DNA of 64,000 bases from Microbacterium sp. SY138 (GTDB lineage: Bacteria > Actinomycetota > Actinomycetes > Actinomycetales > Microbacteriaceae): NCBI RefSeq assembly GCF_039729145.1, contig NZ_CP155793.1:682001-746000 (forward strand), in the 5' to 3' direction. Shown here piece by piece: positions 52,979-61,983 of the stretch (the first letter of the stretch is position 1; each line of letters opens with the position of its first letter). The position numbers were made by a program, and so were the translations under genes. The notes beneath the pieces are model-generated. The model searched no databases, was not told where the DNA came from, and saw nothing but the letters and a program-made list of their open reading frames with translations.

Positions 52979-53838
52979 TCCGCCGGGTGCTGGCCGTCAC
53001 CCTCGCCGCCTCGGTGCTGCTCATCTCGGGGATGATCGGCAGAGCTGACGCCCTCGAGCACGAGAGAACGACCGCTGTCGCACAGCTCGTCGCACTGAAC
53101 GGCCAGTATCGCGACGCCGGCCAGCGCACCGACTACCTCGACGGGGCCGTCGAACGCGCAGAGCAGGAGACCGCCGATCGCGCCGCCGTCCTTGCGCTGC
53201 GGCCCGCCTTCCTCGCCGAGGTCCAAGCCCTGACCGCCGCACTCCAGGGAGCCGAAGGTCGGGTGGATACGGCCGCGCATCGCGCCGCCGCCCTGTCGGC
53301 ACAGCAGGCCGTCGCCGCCGAGAAGGAGAACCCCGATACCGTCGCGGCGGCCACGGCGACCCTGCACGCGCTCACGGAGAAGGTGGGCACAGAGGTCGCG
53401 TCCTGGCAGGCGGCACAGAGCTCGGGTCCCGGAGGGCCGATGTGGTCGTCGAGCGGTCCGGAGGGGTACGCGCGGGTGCGGGCAGCCCTCGACCTCGTCG
53501 GTGGTGGGGGCGTGGGACTCTACGAGTCCTCGTCGTGTGCGGGCGGGAACGCCCCGGCCTGCGCGAACAGCAACGGATACATCAAGTACCGCGCCGACAT
53601 CGCGAACTGGAGTGCCGGTCGGTTGAACTGGGCGATGGCGCATGAGCTCGCGCACATCTACCAGTTCCGCGTATGGGGCGCGCTCACCTCATCCGGGGCG
53701 TACGGGGCGCTGTTCGGCGGTGACCCGGAGTTCCTCGCGAACTGCATGGCCGTGGTGCGGGGCTATCCCGGATCGGTCGGCTGCAACGGCGACCAGCAGG
53801 CGTGGGCCTCGGCCATCTGGGTGGGCACCGTCCGCTGA
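52975..53838 (+). CDS. secreted coiled-coil protein with HELAH metallopeptidase-like motif
   Basis: The 287-residue protein has an N-terminal signal-like segment (RVLAVTLAASVLLISGMIG), a coiled coil to about residue 150, then a compact C-terminal domain. That domain contains MAHELAHIYQF, so H223-E224-x-x-H227 is a zincin-type HExxH. E252 in GGDPEFLANC lies 24 residues later, where a third ligand of the gluzincin type would be. Four or more cysteines surround it, suggesting disulfides outside the cell. I know no named family for this arrangement and infer a secreted zinc peptidase from the motif only. It is translated in coupling with the small membrane protein before it. Confidence 0.7.
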   Translation: MIRRVLAVTLAASVLLISGMIGRADALEHERTTAVAQLVALNGQYRDAGQRTDYLDGAVERAEQETADRAAVLALRPAFLAEVQALTAALQGAEGRVDTAAHRAAALSAQQAVAAEKENPDTVAAATATLHALTEKVGTEVASWQAAQSSGPGGPMWSSSGPEGYARVRAALDLVGGGGVGLYESSSCAGGNAPACANSNGYIKYRADIANWSAGRLNWAMAHELAHIYQFRVWGALTSSGAYGALFGGDPEFLANCMAVVRGYPGSVGCNGDQQAWASAIWVGTVR

Positions 53839-53863
53839 GCGGGAGCCTGTCGCCGGCGTCGCC

Positions 53864-54703
53864 TCAGGTCGCCGGCGTCGTGGTGTCGATCGCCGCGCGC
53901 AGCGGGCGACGCATCACTCGCCAGTAGGAGGCGGGAGCGATGCGGGTGAGCACGTCGATCAGGCGGGCTTCTCGCCCGACCATCGTGCGCGCAGCCCGTC
54001 GTTCGGTCGCCCGCACGATCCGGGCCGCGGCATCGGTGGGCTCGGTGTGGTACATCGCGGCCTGCGCGGCGGCGGCCCGGGCCGCCACCTCCGGGTCGAT
54101 CGCCGCGGCGTAGCGACCGTGCAGGATGATCCCGGTGCGCACCCCCGCAGGGTAGACGGCTCCGACGCTCACCGAGGTGCCCTCGAGCTCGTGCCGCAGA
54201 GCCTCGGAGAACGCGCGCACCGCGAACTTGCTGACCGCGTACGGGATGCGGCCGGCGGGGGCGGCGAGTGCGTAGACGCTCGCCAGGTGCGTGATGTGCG
54301 CGGCCGGCGCGGCGCGGAGCGCGGGGAGAAGGGCTTTGGTGACCGAGACCGTTCCCCAGAGGTTCACGTCGGTGAGCCAGCGCATTTCCTCCATGGTGAG
54401 CTGGTCGATGTCGCCGAGCATCGACGAGCCGGCGCACGTGATCAGGGCGTTGATGCGCGGGTGGGCCTCGGTGATGTCGGCGGCGGTCGCGAACACGGTC
54501 TCGTCATGGCGGAGGTCGACGACGTGCGTCGTCACGCGCGCGCCCTGCAGTTCGGCCGCGATCGTCGCGAGTGACGCGGCGTCGTGGTCGATGAGCGCGA
54601 GGTGCACTCCCCGAGCCGCCAGCAGGCGTGCGATATCCGCGCCCATCCCGTTCGCCGCTCCGGTGATCACGGTGGTGCTGCCGGTGAGTTCGAGGTGCTT
54701 CAT
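53864..54703 (-). CDS. short-chain dehydrogenase/reductase
   Basis: The 279-residue oxidoreductase has the cofactor motif TGAANGMG near residues 13-20, an NAG-equivalent CAGSS, the catalytic Ser in HLASVYALA, and YAVSK with catalytic Tyr and Lys. A D after the second strand (ALIDHD) points to NAD. The C-terminal part, with RIAPASYWRVMRRP, is longer than a minimal SDR. The ATG at 54703 follows GGAGAG; an upstream in-frame region lacks similarity. Substrate is unknown. It converges on the HELAH gene. Confidence 0.9.
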   Translation of the reverse strand: MKHLELTGSTTVITGAANGMGADIARLLAARGVHLALIDHDAASLATIAAELQGARVTTHVVDLRHDETVFATAADITEAHPRINALITCAGSSMLGDIDQLTMEEMRWLTDVNLWGTVSVTKALLPALRAAPAAHITHLASVYALAAPAGRIPYAVSKFAVRAFSEALRHELEGTSVSVGAVYPAGVRTGIILHGRYAAAIDPEVAARAAAAQAAMYHTEPTDAAARIVRATERRAARTMVGREARLIDVLTRIAPASYWRVMRRPLRAAIDTTTPAT

Positions 54704-54833
54704 TGCTCTCCTGCATGGCGCGATCCTGGTGCGAACCCGCGGATGTCGGATGGGTGGGGCAAGCTGATTCCGAACCATTCTGGCCGACACCGGGCTGCAG
54801 TGATACCGGTACGCTCAAGGAGAGGAGGTACCG

Positions 54834-55418
54834 GTGGGACGGACAGCGGATGCCATCGCCGAGGGCGTTGCGATCGCGACCGCTGCGGCGCGCCTCGCCG
54901 TGAAGAACCACATCCTCATCGGCACCATCGCCGAAGACGGCGTCTTCGACATGGACAAGTACATCGACGACGCGCGTGAGGCGCTTCGTGCCATGGCCGA
55001 GGAGTCGGAAGAGGCCGCTGCCACCGTCACCGCGTTGCGCAAGAGGGCGAGGGGCCGGCACTCCGATCCGGTGGGGACGCACGACTACCGCGACCGCGAT
55101 GTGCGCAACCTCCGCCGACGTGCCAAGCAGTCCACCGGCGTTGCCGTGCGCCTGCGAGAGATCATGCAGGACCGCGATCGGCTCGCCGAGATCGTCGAGG
55201 AGGCGCGTGACGCCGCCTGGGCGGATGTGCGCCACAACCTCGACCGCCGACTGCGGGTCGAAGGCATGCGTCCGGATCAGGATCCCGATTACAACCGCAT
55301 GCGCGAAGCGCGGATGCAGGCCCTTCGACTCGTCGATCTGCAGGCGCTCTCGTCGGAGCAGAGGGCCAAGGCCAAGCGCCGGAAGAAGCAGCAGAAGGCT
55401 GCGTCGGTGGAGGACTGA
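54834..55418 (+). CDS. conserved hypothetical helical protein
   Basis: The 194-residue protein is almost all alpha-helical and highly charged. A basic RKRARGRHSDPVGTHDYRDRD segment lies near residues 70-90. The central part has RLREIMQDRDRLAEIVEEARDAAW, and the end is a lysine-rich tail KAKRRKKQQKAASVED. No enzyme motif or membrane segment is seen. I know similar proteins only as hypothetical in related actinobacteria. The GTG start is preceded by GAGAGGAGG, a strong ribosome site, with TACGCT further upstream. The basic tail suggests nucleic-acid contact, which is only inference. Confidence 0.7.
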   Translation: MGRTADAIAEGVAIATAAARLAVKNHILIGTIAEDGVFDMDKYIDDAREALRAMAEESEEAAATVTALRKRARGRHSDPVGTHDYRDRDVRNLRRRAKQSTGVAVRLREIMQDRDRLAEIVEEARDAAWADVRHNLDRRLRVEGMRPDQDPDYNRMREARMQALRLVDLQALSSEQRAKAKRRKKQQKAASVED

Positions 55419-55482
55419 GGCCTCGTTTCGCTTTCGCGTCGGGACTGTTGTAGGCTGTTCTACGGCCCGCTGAGCGGGCTGG

Positions 55483-55555
55483 GCGCCCGTAGCTCAATGG
55501 ATAGAGCATCTGACTACGGATCAGAAGGTTAGGGGTTCGAGTCCCTTCGGGCGCA
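55483..55555 (+). tRNA. tRNA-Arg (ACG)
   Basis: A 73-base tRNA with acceptor GCGCCCG opposite CGGGCGC, discriminator A, and anticodon ACG in CTACGGA (read as inosine-34 after deamination). CCA is not encoded. TAGGCT at about 55452 may be its -10. Confidence 0.95.
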
Positions 55556-55577
55556 CACTGTGTTGAGACAGTGAAGG

Positions 55578-55617
55578 AACGGCTTCCACTTCGGTGGGGG
55601 CCGTTTCTGCGTTTCTG
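55578..55617 (+). terminator. terminator of tRNA-Arg with TTCG tetraloop
   Basis: AACGGCTTCCAC (55578-55589) pairs with GTGGGGGCCGTT (55594-55605), with two T-G pairs, closed by the stable TTCG loop. A T-containing run (TTTCTGCGTTTCTG) follows. Confidence 0.85.
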
Positions 55618-55708
55618 CCCGCTGTCATCGGTCCTCGATGCTGCCGCATCCGCCCACGTCCGCATCCGCCCACGTCGCGAGTTTTTCTATACAGTCCAAA
55701 AATCATAT

Positions 55709-55727
55709 GTAGGATAGGCAAACCTAA
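55709..55727. promoter_or_regulatory. DtxR/IdeR iron box of the siderophore operon
   Basis: GTAGGATAGGCAAACCTAA matches the 19-bp iron-box consensus TTAGGTTAGSCTAACCTAA at 16 positions (S = G or C). It is 17 bases before the desA start, covering the promoter. Iron-loaded DtxR/IdeR would shut the operon off; low iron opens it. The protein is not encoded in this window. Confidence 0.87.
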
Positions 55728-55744
55728 CTTAGGAGTTGTCCATC

Positions 55745-57205
55745 GTGACTGAGCTGCTCACTTCCTCGACCGTCGACGTCTACCGCTCCCAGATCGCACG
55801 CACGGCGTCTCGGGTGGCCGCAAGGTTCACCGAAACCACACAACCCACGTCCGGCGCCTCGCTCGCAGAACTGCAGAAACTCGTCGATCGGGTCGACCTC
55901 GCCGGCTCCGGCATCGGCACCGCGTCGGCCATCCGTGAGATCGATGATCTCTTCCTCGCCCACGCCGTGTGGTTTCACCACCCCCTGTATGCGGCGCACC
56001 TGAACTGCCCGGTGGCGCTCCCCGCCGTCGCGGCCGAGACGATCCTCGCCGCGGTCAACACCTCGGTCGACACCTACGACCAGTCGACGGTGGGCACGCT
56101 GATGGAGCGTCGGCTGATCGAGGCCGTGACGGGATGGGTGGGGTTCGCCTCGGGCGACGGCATCTTCACCTCCGGGGGCACGCAGTCGAACCTCCATGCG
56201 CTGTTCCTCGCCAGAGAGGCGGCACTGGCGGCGGTCGGCGGCTCGCGTACGACGTCGATGTCTCGCTTGGTCGTCTTCGCCACGGCATCCAGTCATTTCA
56301 GCGTCGGCAAGTCGTCGCTGCTGCTCGGCCTCGCCGACGATGCGGTCATCGAGGTGGCCGACGACAGCGCAGGGCGGATGCTTCCGGCTGACCTCGATGC
56401 GGCGGTCTCTGCGGCTGTGGCGGAGGGGCGGGTGCCCATCGCCGTCGTCGCCACCGCAGGCACTACGGACCGCGGCGTGATCGACCCGCTCGCGAGCATC
56501 GCCGCGGTGTGCGACGCCCGCGGTCTGTGGCTGCACGTCGACGCTGCCTACGGAGGAGGACTCCTGGTCTCGTCCCGGCGCCGGCACCTTCTTGCAGGCA
56601 TCGAACGGGCACGGTCCGTCACCGTCGATTTCCACAAGAGCTTCTTCCAGCCCGTCTCCTCCAGCGCCCTGCTCGTGCGCGACCCCCGGGATCTGGTTGC
56701 GGGCGCCTGGCACGCCGATTACCTCAACCCGCGGGAGAACGACGAACCCAATCAGGTGGACAAGTCGCTGCAGACCACGCGCCGTTTCGACGCGCTGAAG
56801 CTGTGGGCGACGCTCCGATCGATGGGGACGGCGCAGGTCGGCGAGCTGTTCGACGCGGTCATCGATCTCGCCACGGCCGCCGGCGATCTGGTCGACGCCG
56901 ATCCCGAACTCGAGCTGGTGGGTCGCACCCAGCTCAGCACCGTGCTCTTCCGCGCGCGTCCCGGGGATGTGCCGCCCGCAGTGCAGGATGAGCTCGTCGC
57001 GGGGGTCCGGCGCGTGCTCTTCGAATCCGGCCGTGCACTCGTCGCGAAGACGGTGATCGACGGACGGCCCTGCCTGAAACTGACTCTCCTCAACCCGGAA
57101 GCCACCCTCGACGACGTCCGAACGATCCTGGACATCGTGAAGGACGCGGCGACTGCTCTCGCGGGCATATCGCCGGATCTCGTCGCCGCGGAGGCGACGG
57201 CATGA
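55745..57205 (+). CDS. desA: PLP-dependent lysine decarboxylase of siderophore synthesis (DesA-like)
   Basis: The 486-residue enzyme belongs to the group II PLP decarboxylases. The PLP lysine is K298 in VDFHKSFFQP, preceded by HVDAAYGGG and by ATAGTTDRGVIDPL. In the desferrioxamine pathway DesA turns lysine into cadaverine. The GTG at 55745 is chosen because GGAG lies nine bases upstream. It opens a four-gene operon with successive ATGA overlaps and lies directly under an iron box. The product could also be a related diamine; cadaverine is inferred from the neighbouring genes. Confidence 0.92.
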   Translation: MTELLTSSTVDVYRSQIARTASRVAARFTETTQPTSGASLAELQKLVDRVDLAGSGIGTASAIREIDDLFLAHAVWFHHPLYAAHLNCPVALPAVAAETILAAVNTSVDTYDQSTVGTLMERRLIEAVTGWVGFASGDGIFTSGGTQSNLHALFLAREAALAAVGGSRTTSMSRLVVFATASSHFSVGKSSLLLGLADDAVIEVADDSAGRMLPADLDAAVSAAVAEGRVPIAVVATAGTTDRGVIDPLASIAAVCDARGLWLHVDAAYGGGLLVSSRRRHLLAGIERARSVTVDFHKSFFQPVSSSALLVRDPRDLVAGAWHADYLNPRENDEPNQVDKSLQTTRRFDALKLWATLRSMGTAQVGELFDAVIDLATAAGDLVDADPELELVGRTQLSTVLFRARPGDVPPAVQDELVAGVRRVLFESGRALVAKTVIDGRPCLKLTLLNPEATLDDVRTILDIVKDAATALAGISPDLVAAEATA

Positions 57206-58527
57206 CCGCGCACGTGCACGACGTCGTCGGCATCGGCATCGGCCCGTTCAACCTGGGGCTCGCCTGTCTCGCGGATCCGCTCGGGGTGGACGCGGTGTTC
57301 CTCGACCGTGCGGAAAGCTTCCGATGGCACCCCGGGATGATGATCGAGGGCTCGACCATCCAGGTGCCGTTCCTGGCCGACCTGGTCACTATGGCCGATC
57401 CCACCTCGCGCTTCTCCTTCCTCAACTGGTTGAAGCAATCGGGGCGGCTCTACCCGTTCTACATCCGTGAGAGCTTCTATGCGCTGCGTACCGAATATGA
57501 CGCGTACTGCCGCTGGGCGGCCGAGCAGCTGCACCAGCTGCACTGGAATCACGAGGTCGTGCGGGTCGAGCATGACCCTGTCGACGACGTCTACATCGTG
57601 CAGGCGATGCGCACCGACACCGGCGAGGAGCGCACACTGCGCACCCGTCACGTCGTCGTCGGGGTCGGCACGAGCCCCACGATCCCGACGGCTCTCCGCG
57701 ACATCTCCGGCCGTGCCGTGCACAGCTCGGCATACCTGGAGAATCGTGATGCGCTTCGCGCGACGGATTCGATCACGGTGGTTGGCAGCGGCCAGTCGGC
57801 GGCCGAGATCTACCGCGATCTCCTCGAGGGTGCGCGCGAGGGCGGCTATCGTCTCGACTGGATCACCCGGTCGCCGCGGTTCTTCCCCATGGAGTACACG
57901 AAGCTCACCCTGGAGATGACCTCACCGGAGTACACCGATCACTTCCATGGCCTTCCCCTCGCACTGCGGCAGCACCTGAGTCGGGAGCAGCGGAGCCTCT
58001 ACAAGGGTGTCTCCTGCGACCTCATCGACGACATCTACGACACCCTCTATCGGCTCAGCGCCGAAGGTCCAGTGCCCACGACGCTCCTCGCCGATACCGA
58101 GGTCACCGCCGCCGAGTGGGACGGCGTGCGCTTCCGGCTCTCGTTGCGGCACGGCCAGCTCGGAGAGCAGCACGACAGGGAGACGGCCTCGCTCATCCTC
58201 GCCACGGGGTACTCTGCCCAGACGCCGCCTTTCCTGCAGGGCATCGCCGACCGTCTGGACTGGGATGCTCTGGGCAGGATGGACGTCGCGCGCGACTACA
58301 GCGTCGACGGCGGACGCGGGCGGGTCTTCGTGCAGAACGGTGAAGAGCACACCCATGGGTTGACCGCCCCGGACCTCGGCTTCGGCGCCTGGCGCAACTC
58401 GTCGATCCTCTCGTCGATCCTCGGTCGAGAGGTCTACCCGATCGAGCGCCGCATCGCGTTCCAGGACTTCGGTGTCCCCGCCGATGCCCTCCGGGAGTCC
58501 ACCGTGCCCGGGGCGGTCGTGCGATGA
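57202..58527 (+). CDS. desB: FAD-dependent lysine/cadaverine N-hydroxylase (DesB-like)
   Basis: The 441-residue monooxygenase of the IucD/PvdA family hydroxylates a terminal amine with NADPH and O2. It starts with GIGIGPFNLGLACL (FAD). The substrate region MIEGSTIQVPFLADLVTMADP follows, then VVGSGQSAAEIYRDLL (NADPH) near 193-208, and LATGYSAQTPPFL near the end. In desferrioxamine synthesis it makes N-hydroxycadaverine. ATGA overlaps tie it to desA and desC. Confidence 0.93.
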   Translation: MTAHVHDVVGIGIGPFNLGLACLADPLGVDAVFLDRAESFRWHPGMMIEGSTIQVPFLADLVTMADPTSRFSFLNWLKQSGRLYPFYIRESFYALRTEYDAYCRWAAEQLHQLHWNHEVVRVEHDPVDDVYIVQAMRTDTGEERTLRTRHVVVGVGTSPTIPTALRDISGRAVHSSAYLENRDALRATDSITVVGSGQSAAEIYRDLLEGAREGGYRLDWITRSPRFFPMEYTKLTLEMTSPEYTDHFHGLPLALRQHLSREQRSLYKGVSCDLIDDIYDTLYRLSAEGPVPTTLLADTEVTAAEWDGVRFRLSLRHGQLGEQHDRETASLILATGYSAQTPPFLQGIADRLDWDALGRMDVARDYSVDGGRGRVFVQNGEEHTHGLTAPDLGFGAWRNSSILSSILGREVYPIERRIAFQDFGVPADALRESTVPGAVVR

Positions 58528-59105
58528 CGACGACGACCGGGATCGGAGTATCGCTCACCGTCGCCAGCCCCCTTCGGGACGCGGCTATCCTGCACCGCTG
58601 GCTGGCCGATCCCCATTCGGCGTACTGGGGCATGACCGACCTGGATGTCCCCGCCGTCGCGGCCTATCTCGCCGCTGTCGATGCTGATCCCGCCCAGCAG
58701 GCGTGGCTCGGGCTGGTCGACGAGGTCCCGCTGTTCTACGCCGAGACCTATGACCCGGCGCAGGTGCTGCTGACAGAGGTCCACGACGCGGTGCCGGGCG
58801 ACATCGGCATGCACGTCCTGGTGTCACCTCCGGGCGAGGACCCCCGACACGGGCTGACCGATGCGGTGTTCGCCGCCGTGATGTCGTGGTGCTTCGATGA
58901 GCTCGGCGCGGAGCGCGTGGTCGTCGAACCGGATGTGCGCAACGCGCGCATCCGCGCGAAGAACGTGCGCGCCGGCTTCGACGAGGTGCGCCACGTCGTC
59001 ATCGACGAGGGCGGGCACCTCAAGACCGCGATGCTCTCGGTGTGCACCCGCGCCGGCTTCGCGGCGTCCGACCTGATCCGCCTCGACCGAGAGGGACGCG
59101 CATGA
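58524..59105 (+). CDS. desC: siderophore acyltransferase (DesC-like, GNAT fold)
   Basis: The 193-residue protein is an IucB/RhbD-type acyltransferase, with AILHRWLADPHSAYWGM at the start. The acyl-CoA block VEPDVRNARIRAKNVRAGFDEVRHV lies near 135-160. It would acylate N-hydroxycadaverine with succinyl- or acetyl-CoA, giving the hydroxamate. It is translated in coupling with desB and desD. Confidence 0.92.
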   Translation: MTTTTGIGVSLTVASPLRDAAILHRWLADPHSAYWGMTDLDVPAVAAYLAAVDADPAQQAWLGLVDEVPLFYAETYDPAQVLLTEVHDAVPGDIGMHVLVSPPGEDPRHGLTDAVFAAVMSWCFDELGAERVVVEPDVRNARIRAKNVRAGFDEVRHVVIDEGGHLKTAMLSVCTRAGFAASDLIRLDREGRA

Positions 59106-60889
59106 TCGCCCCCGCCGCCCACCTGACGATCGATTCGCTGGAGCGCGCACAGCGTCACCTGGTGGCCAAGGCTCTCGCGGAGTTCAGCCACGAACGGCTG
59201 ATCGCCCCGGAGCCCTCCGGCGATGGTTGGCGCGTCGGTGTGCCCTCCACCGCCGTCGAGTACCGGTTCCGCGCCATGCGTACCGAGCTGGAGCACTGGA
59301 TCATCGAGGAGAGCAGCATCCGTCGCCTCATCGACGGTACAGATGCCGTGCTGGACGCGCAGCAGCTGATCCTCGAGCTGCAGCCGACCCTCGGCCTGTC
59401 GGATGAGCTTCTCCCGTTGTACCTGGAAGAGATCGCGTCCACGCTCGCTGGCTCGATGTTCAAGATCGCGCGGGGTGGGCCGTCGGCGCGGGAGCTGGCC
59501 GGCGCCGACTTCCAGACGATCGAGGCGGCGATGACCGAGGGGCACCCTGGTTTCGTCGCGAACAACGGGCGCATCGGCTTCGGTGTCTCGGATCATGCCA
59601 CCTTCGCTCCCGAGGCCGCCCGGTCGTTCCGCCTGGTGTGGGTCGCCGCGCGACGGTCAGCATCGCATCTGGCCCTCGGCGCGGATCTCACCGAGGAGAC
59701 CCTGCTTTCGGGCGAGTTGAGCCCGACCGAACGCGATCGCTTCGCCACCCGTCTTCGCGACCTCGGCGAGGAGCCGGCCGACTTCCACCTGCTGCCGGTG
59801 CACCCGTGGCAGTGGGAGAACCGCGTGACCATCACCTTCGCCCCCGACCTCGCCCGACGCGACCTCGTCTACATCGGCGAGAGCGAAGACGACTATCGCG
59901 CCCAGCAATCGGTGCGCACCATGTTCAACGTCTCCCATCCGCATCGGCACTACGTGAAGACGGCGCTCGCTGTGCAGAACATGGGGTTCCTTCGGGGGCT
60001 CTCTCCGGCGTACATGCGCGTCACACCCGCGATCAACGACTGGGTGGCCGAGCTCGTGGCCGCCGACCCGACATTCGCGGATGCCGGCTTCCGAGTGCTC
60101 CGGGAGCGCGCGTCGATCGGCTACACGGGCGACGTGTACCACCGCACCGCACAGCCGTCCGCCCACCGCAAGATGCTGGCCGCCCTCTGGCGCGAGAGCC
60201 CTGTGCCGTTGGCAGCCGGGGCTGAGCGACTGGCGACTCTGGCGTCGCTCCTGCATCGCGACGGCGAGGGCGTCTCGGTGGTCACCACGCTCATCCGTGC
60301 TTCCGGTATCCCCGCGACCGCGTGGGTCCACCGGTTCCTTCGCGCGTATCTCCGGCCGATCGTGCACAGCCTGCTGGCCCACGATCTCGCGTTCATGCCG
60401 CACGGCGAGAACCTCATCCTCATCCTCGAGGGGAACGTGCCGACCGGTGTGTTCATGAAGGACATCGGTGAGGAAGTAGCACTACTGTCCGAGCGCACGC
60501 TGCCGGAGGAGGTGCGACGCATCGTCGCCCCCGTCGGCGACGAGGAGAAGGCGCTCGCCGTCTTCACCGACGTCTTCGATGGGGTGCTCCGGCACCTGGC
60601 GGGCATCCTCCACATCGACGGCACCCTGACTGAGGGGGGCTTCTGGCGCCTGGTCGGAGAGACGGTCGATGAGCATGCCGATGGGCATCCCGACCTCGAG
60701 TCACTCGTCGATCTGCGGGCCGATGCATTCGCCCATTCGTGCCTGAATCGTCTGCAACTGCGCAACACGCTGCGCATGGTGGACCTCGCGGACCAGTCCG
60801 CTTCCCTCATGTACGCCGGAACGCTCGACAATCCCATCGGTCGGGCGCGCAGCTCGTCGCCCATTCCGCTGTCGACCCAGGGAGGGTGA
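59102..60889 (+). CDS. desD: NRPS-independent siderophore synthetase (DesD-like)
   Basis: The 595-residue enzyme belongs to the IucA/IucC family, which links hydroxamate units by ATP-dependent amide formation. It shows EGHPGFVANNGRIGFG near 140, the family HPWQWEN block, LSPAYMRVTPAINDW, and FMPHGENLILILEGNVPTGVFMKDIGEE, which holds ATP-binding residues. In the usual pathway it trimerises the hydroxamate to desferrioxamine E or joins units to desferrioxamine B. The gene ends the operon. No siderophore exporter or receptor lies immediately after it. Confidence 0.93.
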   Translation: MIAPAAHLTIDSLERAQRHLVAKALAEFSHERLIAPEPSGDGWRVGVPSTAVEYRFRAMRTELEHWIIEESSIRRLIDGTDAVLDAQQLILELQPTLGLSDELLPLYLEEIASTLAGSMFKIARGGPSARELAGADFQTIEAAMTEGHPGFVANNGRIGFGVSDHATFAPEAARSFRLVWVAARRSASHLALGADLTEETLLSGELSPTERDRFATRLRDLGEEPADFHLLPVHPWQWENRVTITFAPDLARRDLVYIGESEDDYRAQQSVRTMFNVSHPHRHYVKTALAVQNMGFLRGLSPAYMRVTPAINDWVAELVAADPTFADAGFRVLRERASIGYTGDVYHRTAQPSAHRKMLAALWRESPVPLAAGAERLATLASLLHRDGEGVSVVTTLIRASGIPATAWVHRFLRAYLRPIVHSLLAHDLAFMPHGENLILILEGNVPTGVFMKDIGEEVALLSERTLPEEVRRIVAPVGDEEKALAVFTDVFDGVLRHLAGILHIDGTLTEGGFWRLVGETVDEHADGHPDLESLVDLRADAFAHSCLNRLQLRNTLRMVDLADQSASLMYAGTLDNPIGRARSSSPIPLSTQGG

Positions 60890-60985
60890 GCGGATGACCA
60901 GCGGTGGTTCGCGACGTCCTCGGCATCCCGCGCATCCGGGCGATGGATGTGCGGGACCGTGGATGTGCGGTCTCGTGGAGCGCGA

Positions 60986-61915
60986 TCAGAGCAGGCTGGT
61001 GATCGCCGGGTCGCGGTCGGCGACATCCGCGGCGGTGGCGACGATCACCTGGCGGATCGCGGCGACGGCAACGGCCGGAGTGACGTCTGCACGGTGGGCG
61101 AGGCTCACCGTGCGGGTCATCATGGGGTGCGTCAGCCGCACCGAACGAAGAGCGGGGCGATCGAGCAGAACCATGGCCGGCACCACCGCGACGCCGACGC
61201 CGCGCTCGACGAAACGCAGCACCGCATCCATCTCGGCGCCCTCGAGCACATGGGTGGGTCGGAGTCCCTCGGCGCGGAAAGCCGCATCGGTGGTGGCTCG
61301 AAGCTCGTAGGTCTCGTCGAGGGCGATCAGGGGGAGGGTGGCGAGGTGGTGAAGCGTCATCGACGCCGAACTCGACACCGGTGGCTCGCTCGCGGCCGAG
61401 ACGACGACCAGCTCCTCGGTGAGGAGCGGGGTCCGCGTCAGGCTGAATCCCGAGGGAGGAGGTCCTTCGGACTCGGTGATGAGGGCGATGTCGACGGCGC
61501 CGACCGCGAGCTCCTCGACGAGTCGGCGAGAGCCGCTCTCCGTCAGGTGCAGATCGATGCCGGGATGCGCGGAATGGAAAGCGCGGATGGCCTCGGCGAC
61601 CAGGCTGATGCAGAGCGTCGGAGGGGCGCCCAGGCGCACGCGTCCACGGCGGAGTCCGGCCAGCTCGCCCATCTCGTCGCGGATGGCGTCGGCCTCGGCG
61701 AGCATGCGCTGCGCGCGGGGGAGGAGGGTCTCGCCGGCGGCTGTCAGCGCGATGTGGCCGCGTGCGCGGTGGAACAGTTCCGCGCCCAGTTCGCGCTCGA
61801 GCGTGGAGATCTGCCGGCTCAACGACGGCTGCGCCAGATGCAGGTGCTCGGAGGCGCGGGTGAAGTGTCCGAGACGCGCGACCTCGACGAACCCGCGGAG
61901 TTGCTCGAGGTTCAT
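60986..61915 (-). CDS. LysR family transcriptional regulator
   Basis: The 309-residue protein has the LysR winged helix (LRGFVEVARLGHFTRASEHLHLAQPSLSRQISTLERELG at about 5-45). A periplasmic-binding-fold effector domain follows. The start at 61915 is chosen over an ATG six bases upstream because TAGGCT sits exactly six bases before it. It is divergent from a flavoprotein gene; LysR proteins usually regulate the divergent neighbour. The inducer is unknown. Confidence 0.92.
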   Translation of the reverse strand: MNLEQLRGFVEVARLGHFTRASEHLHLAQPSLSRQISTLERELGAELFHRARGHIALTAAGETLLPRAQRMLAEADAIRDEMGELAGLRRGRVRLGAPPTLCISLVAEAIRAFHSAHPGIDLHLTESGSRRLVEELAVGAVDIALITESEGPPPSGFSLTRTPLLTEELVVVSAASEPPVSSSASMTLHHLATLPLIALDETYELRATTDAAFRAEGLRPTHVLEGAEMDAVLRFVERGVGVAVVPAMVLLDRPALRSVRLTHPMMTRTVSLAHRADVTPAVAVAAIRQVIVATAADVADRDPAITSLL

Positions 61916-61964
61916 GACCATAGCCTACCCGCATCGTTTCAACTCGAACTATGCATTGGAGTTA

Positions 61965-61979
61965 TTAGGATCCCCTAAC
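61965..61979. promoter_or_regulatory. TTAGG-N5-CTAAC palindrome-like element between LysR and flavoprotein genes
   Basis: TTAGGATCCCCTAAC contains the two inner pentamers of the DtxR/IdeR box (TTAGG and CTAAC at the right distance) but lacks the third pentamer. It lies five bases before the flavoprotein GTG. It may instead be part of the LysR site. Either reading is tentative. Confidence 0.35.
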
Positions 61980-61983
61980 TAGC

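Noticed and set aside
57202..58527. Ornithine hydroxylase for another siderophore
   Set aside because: The operon contains a PLP decarboxylase, an acyltransferase and an IucA/IucC synthetase in the desABCD order, which fits cadaverine better; no peptide synthetase is present.
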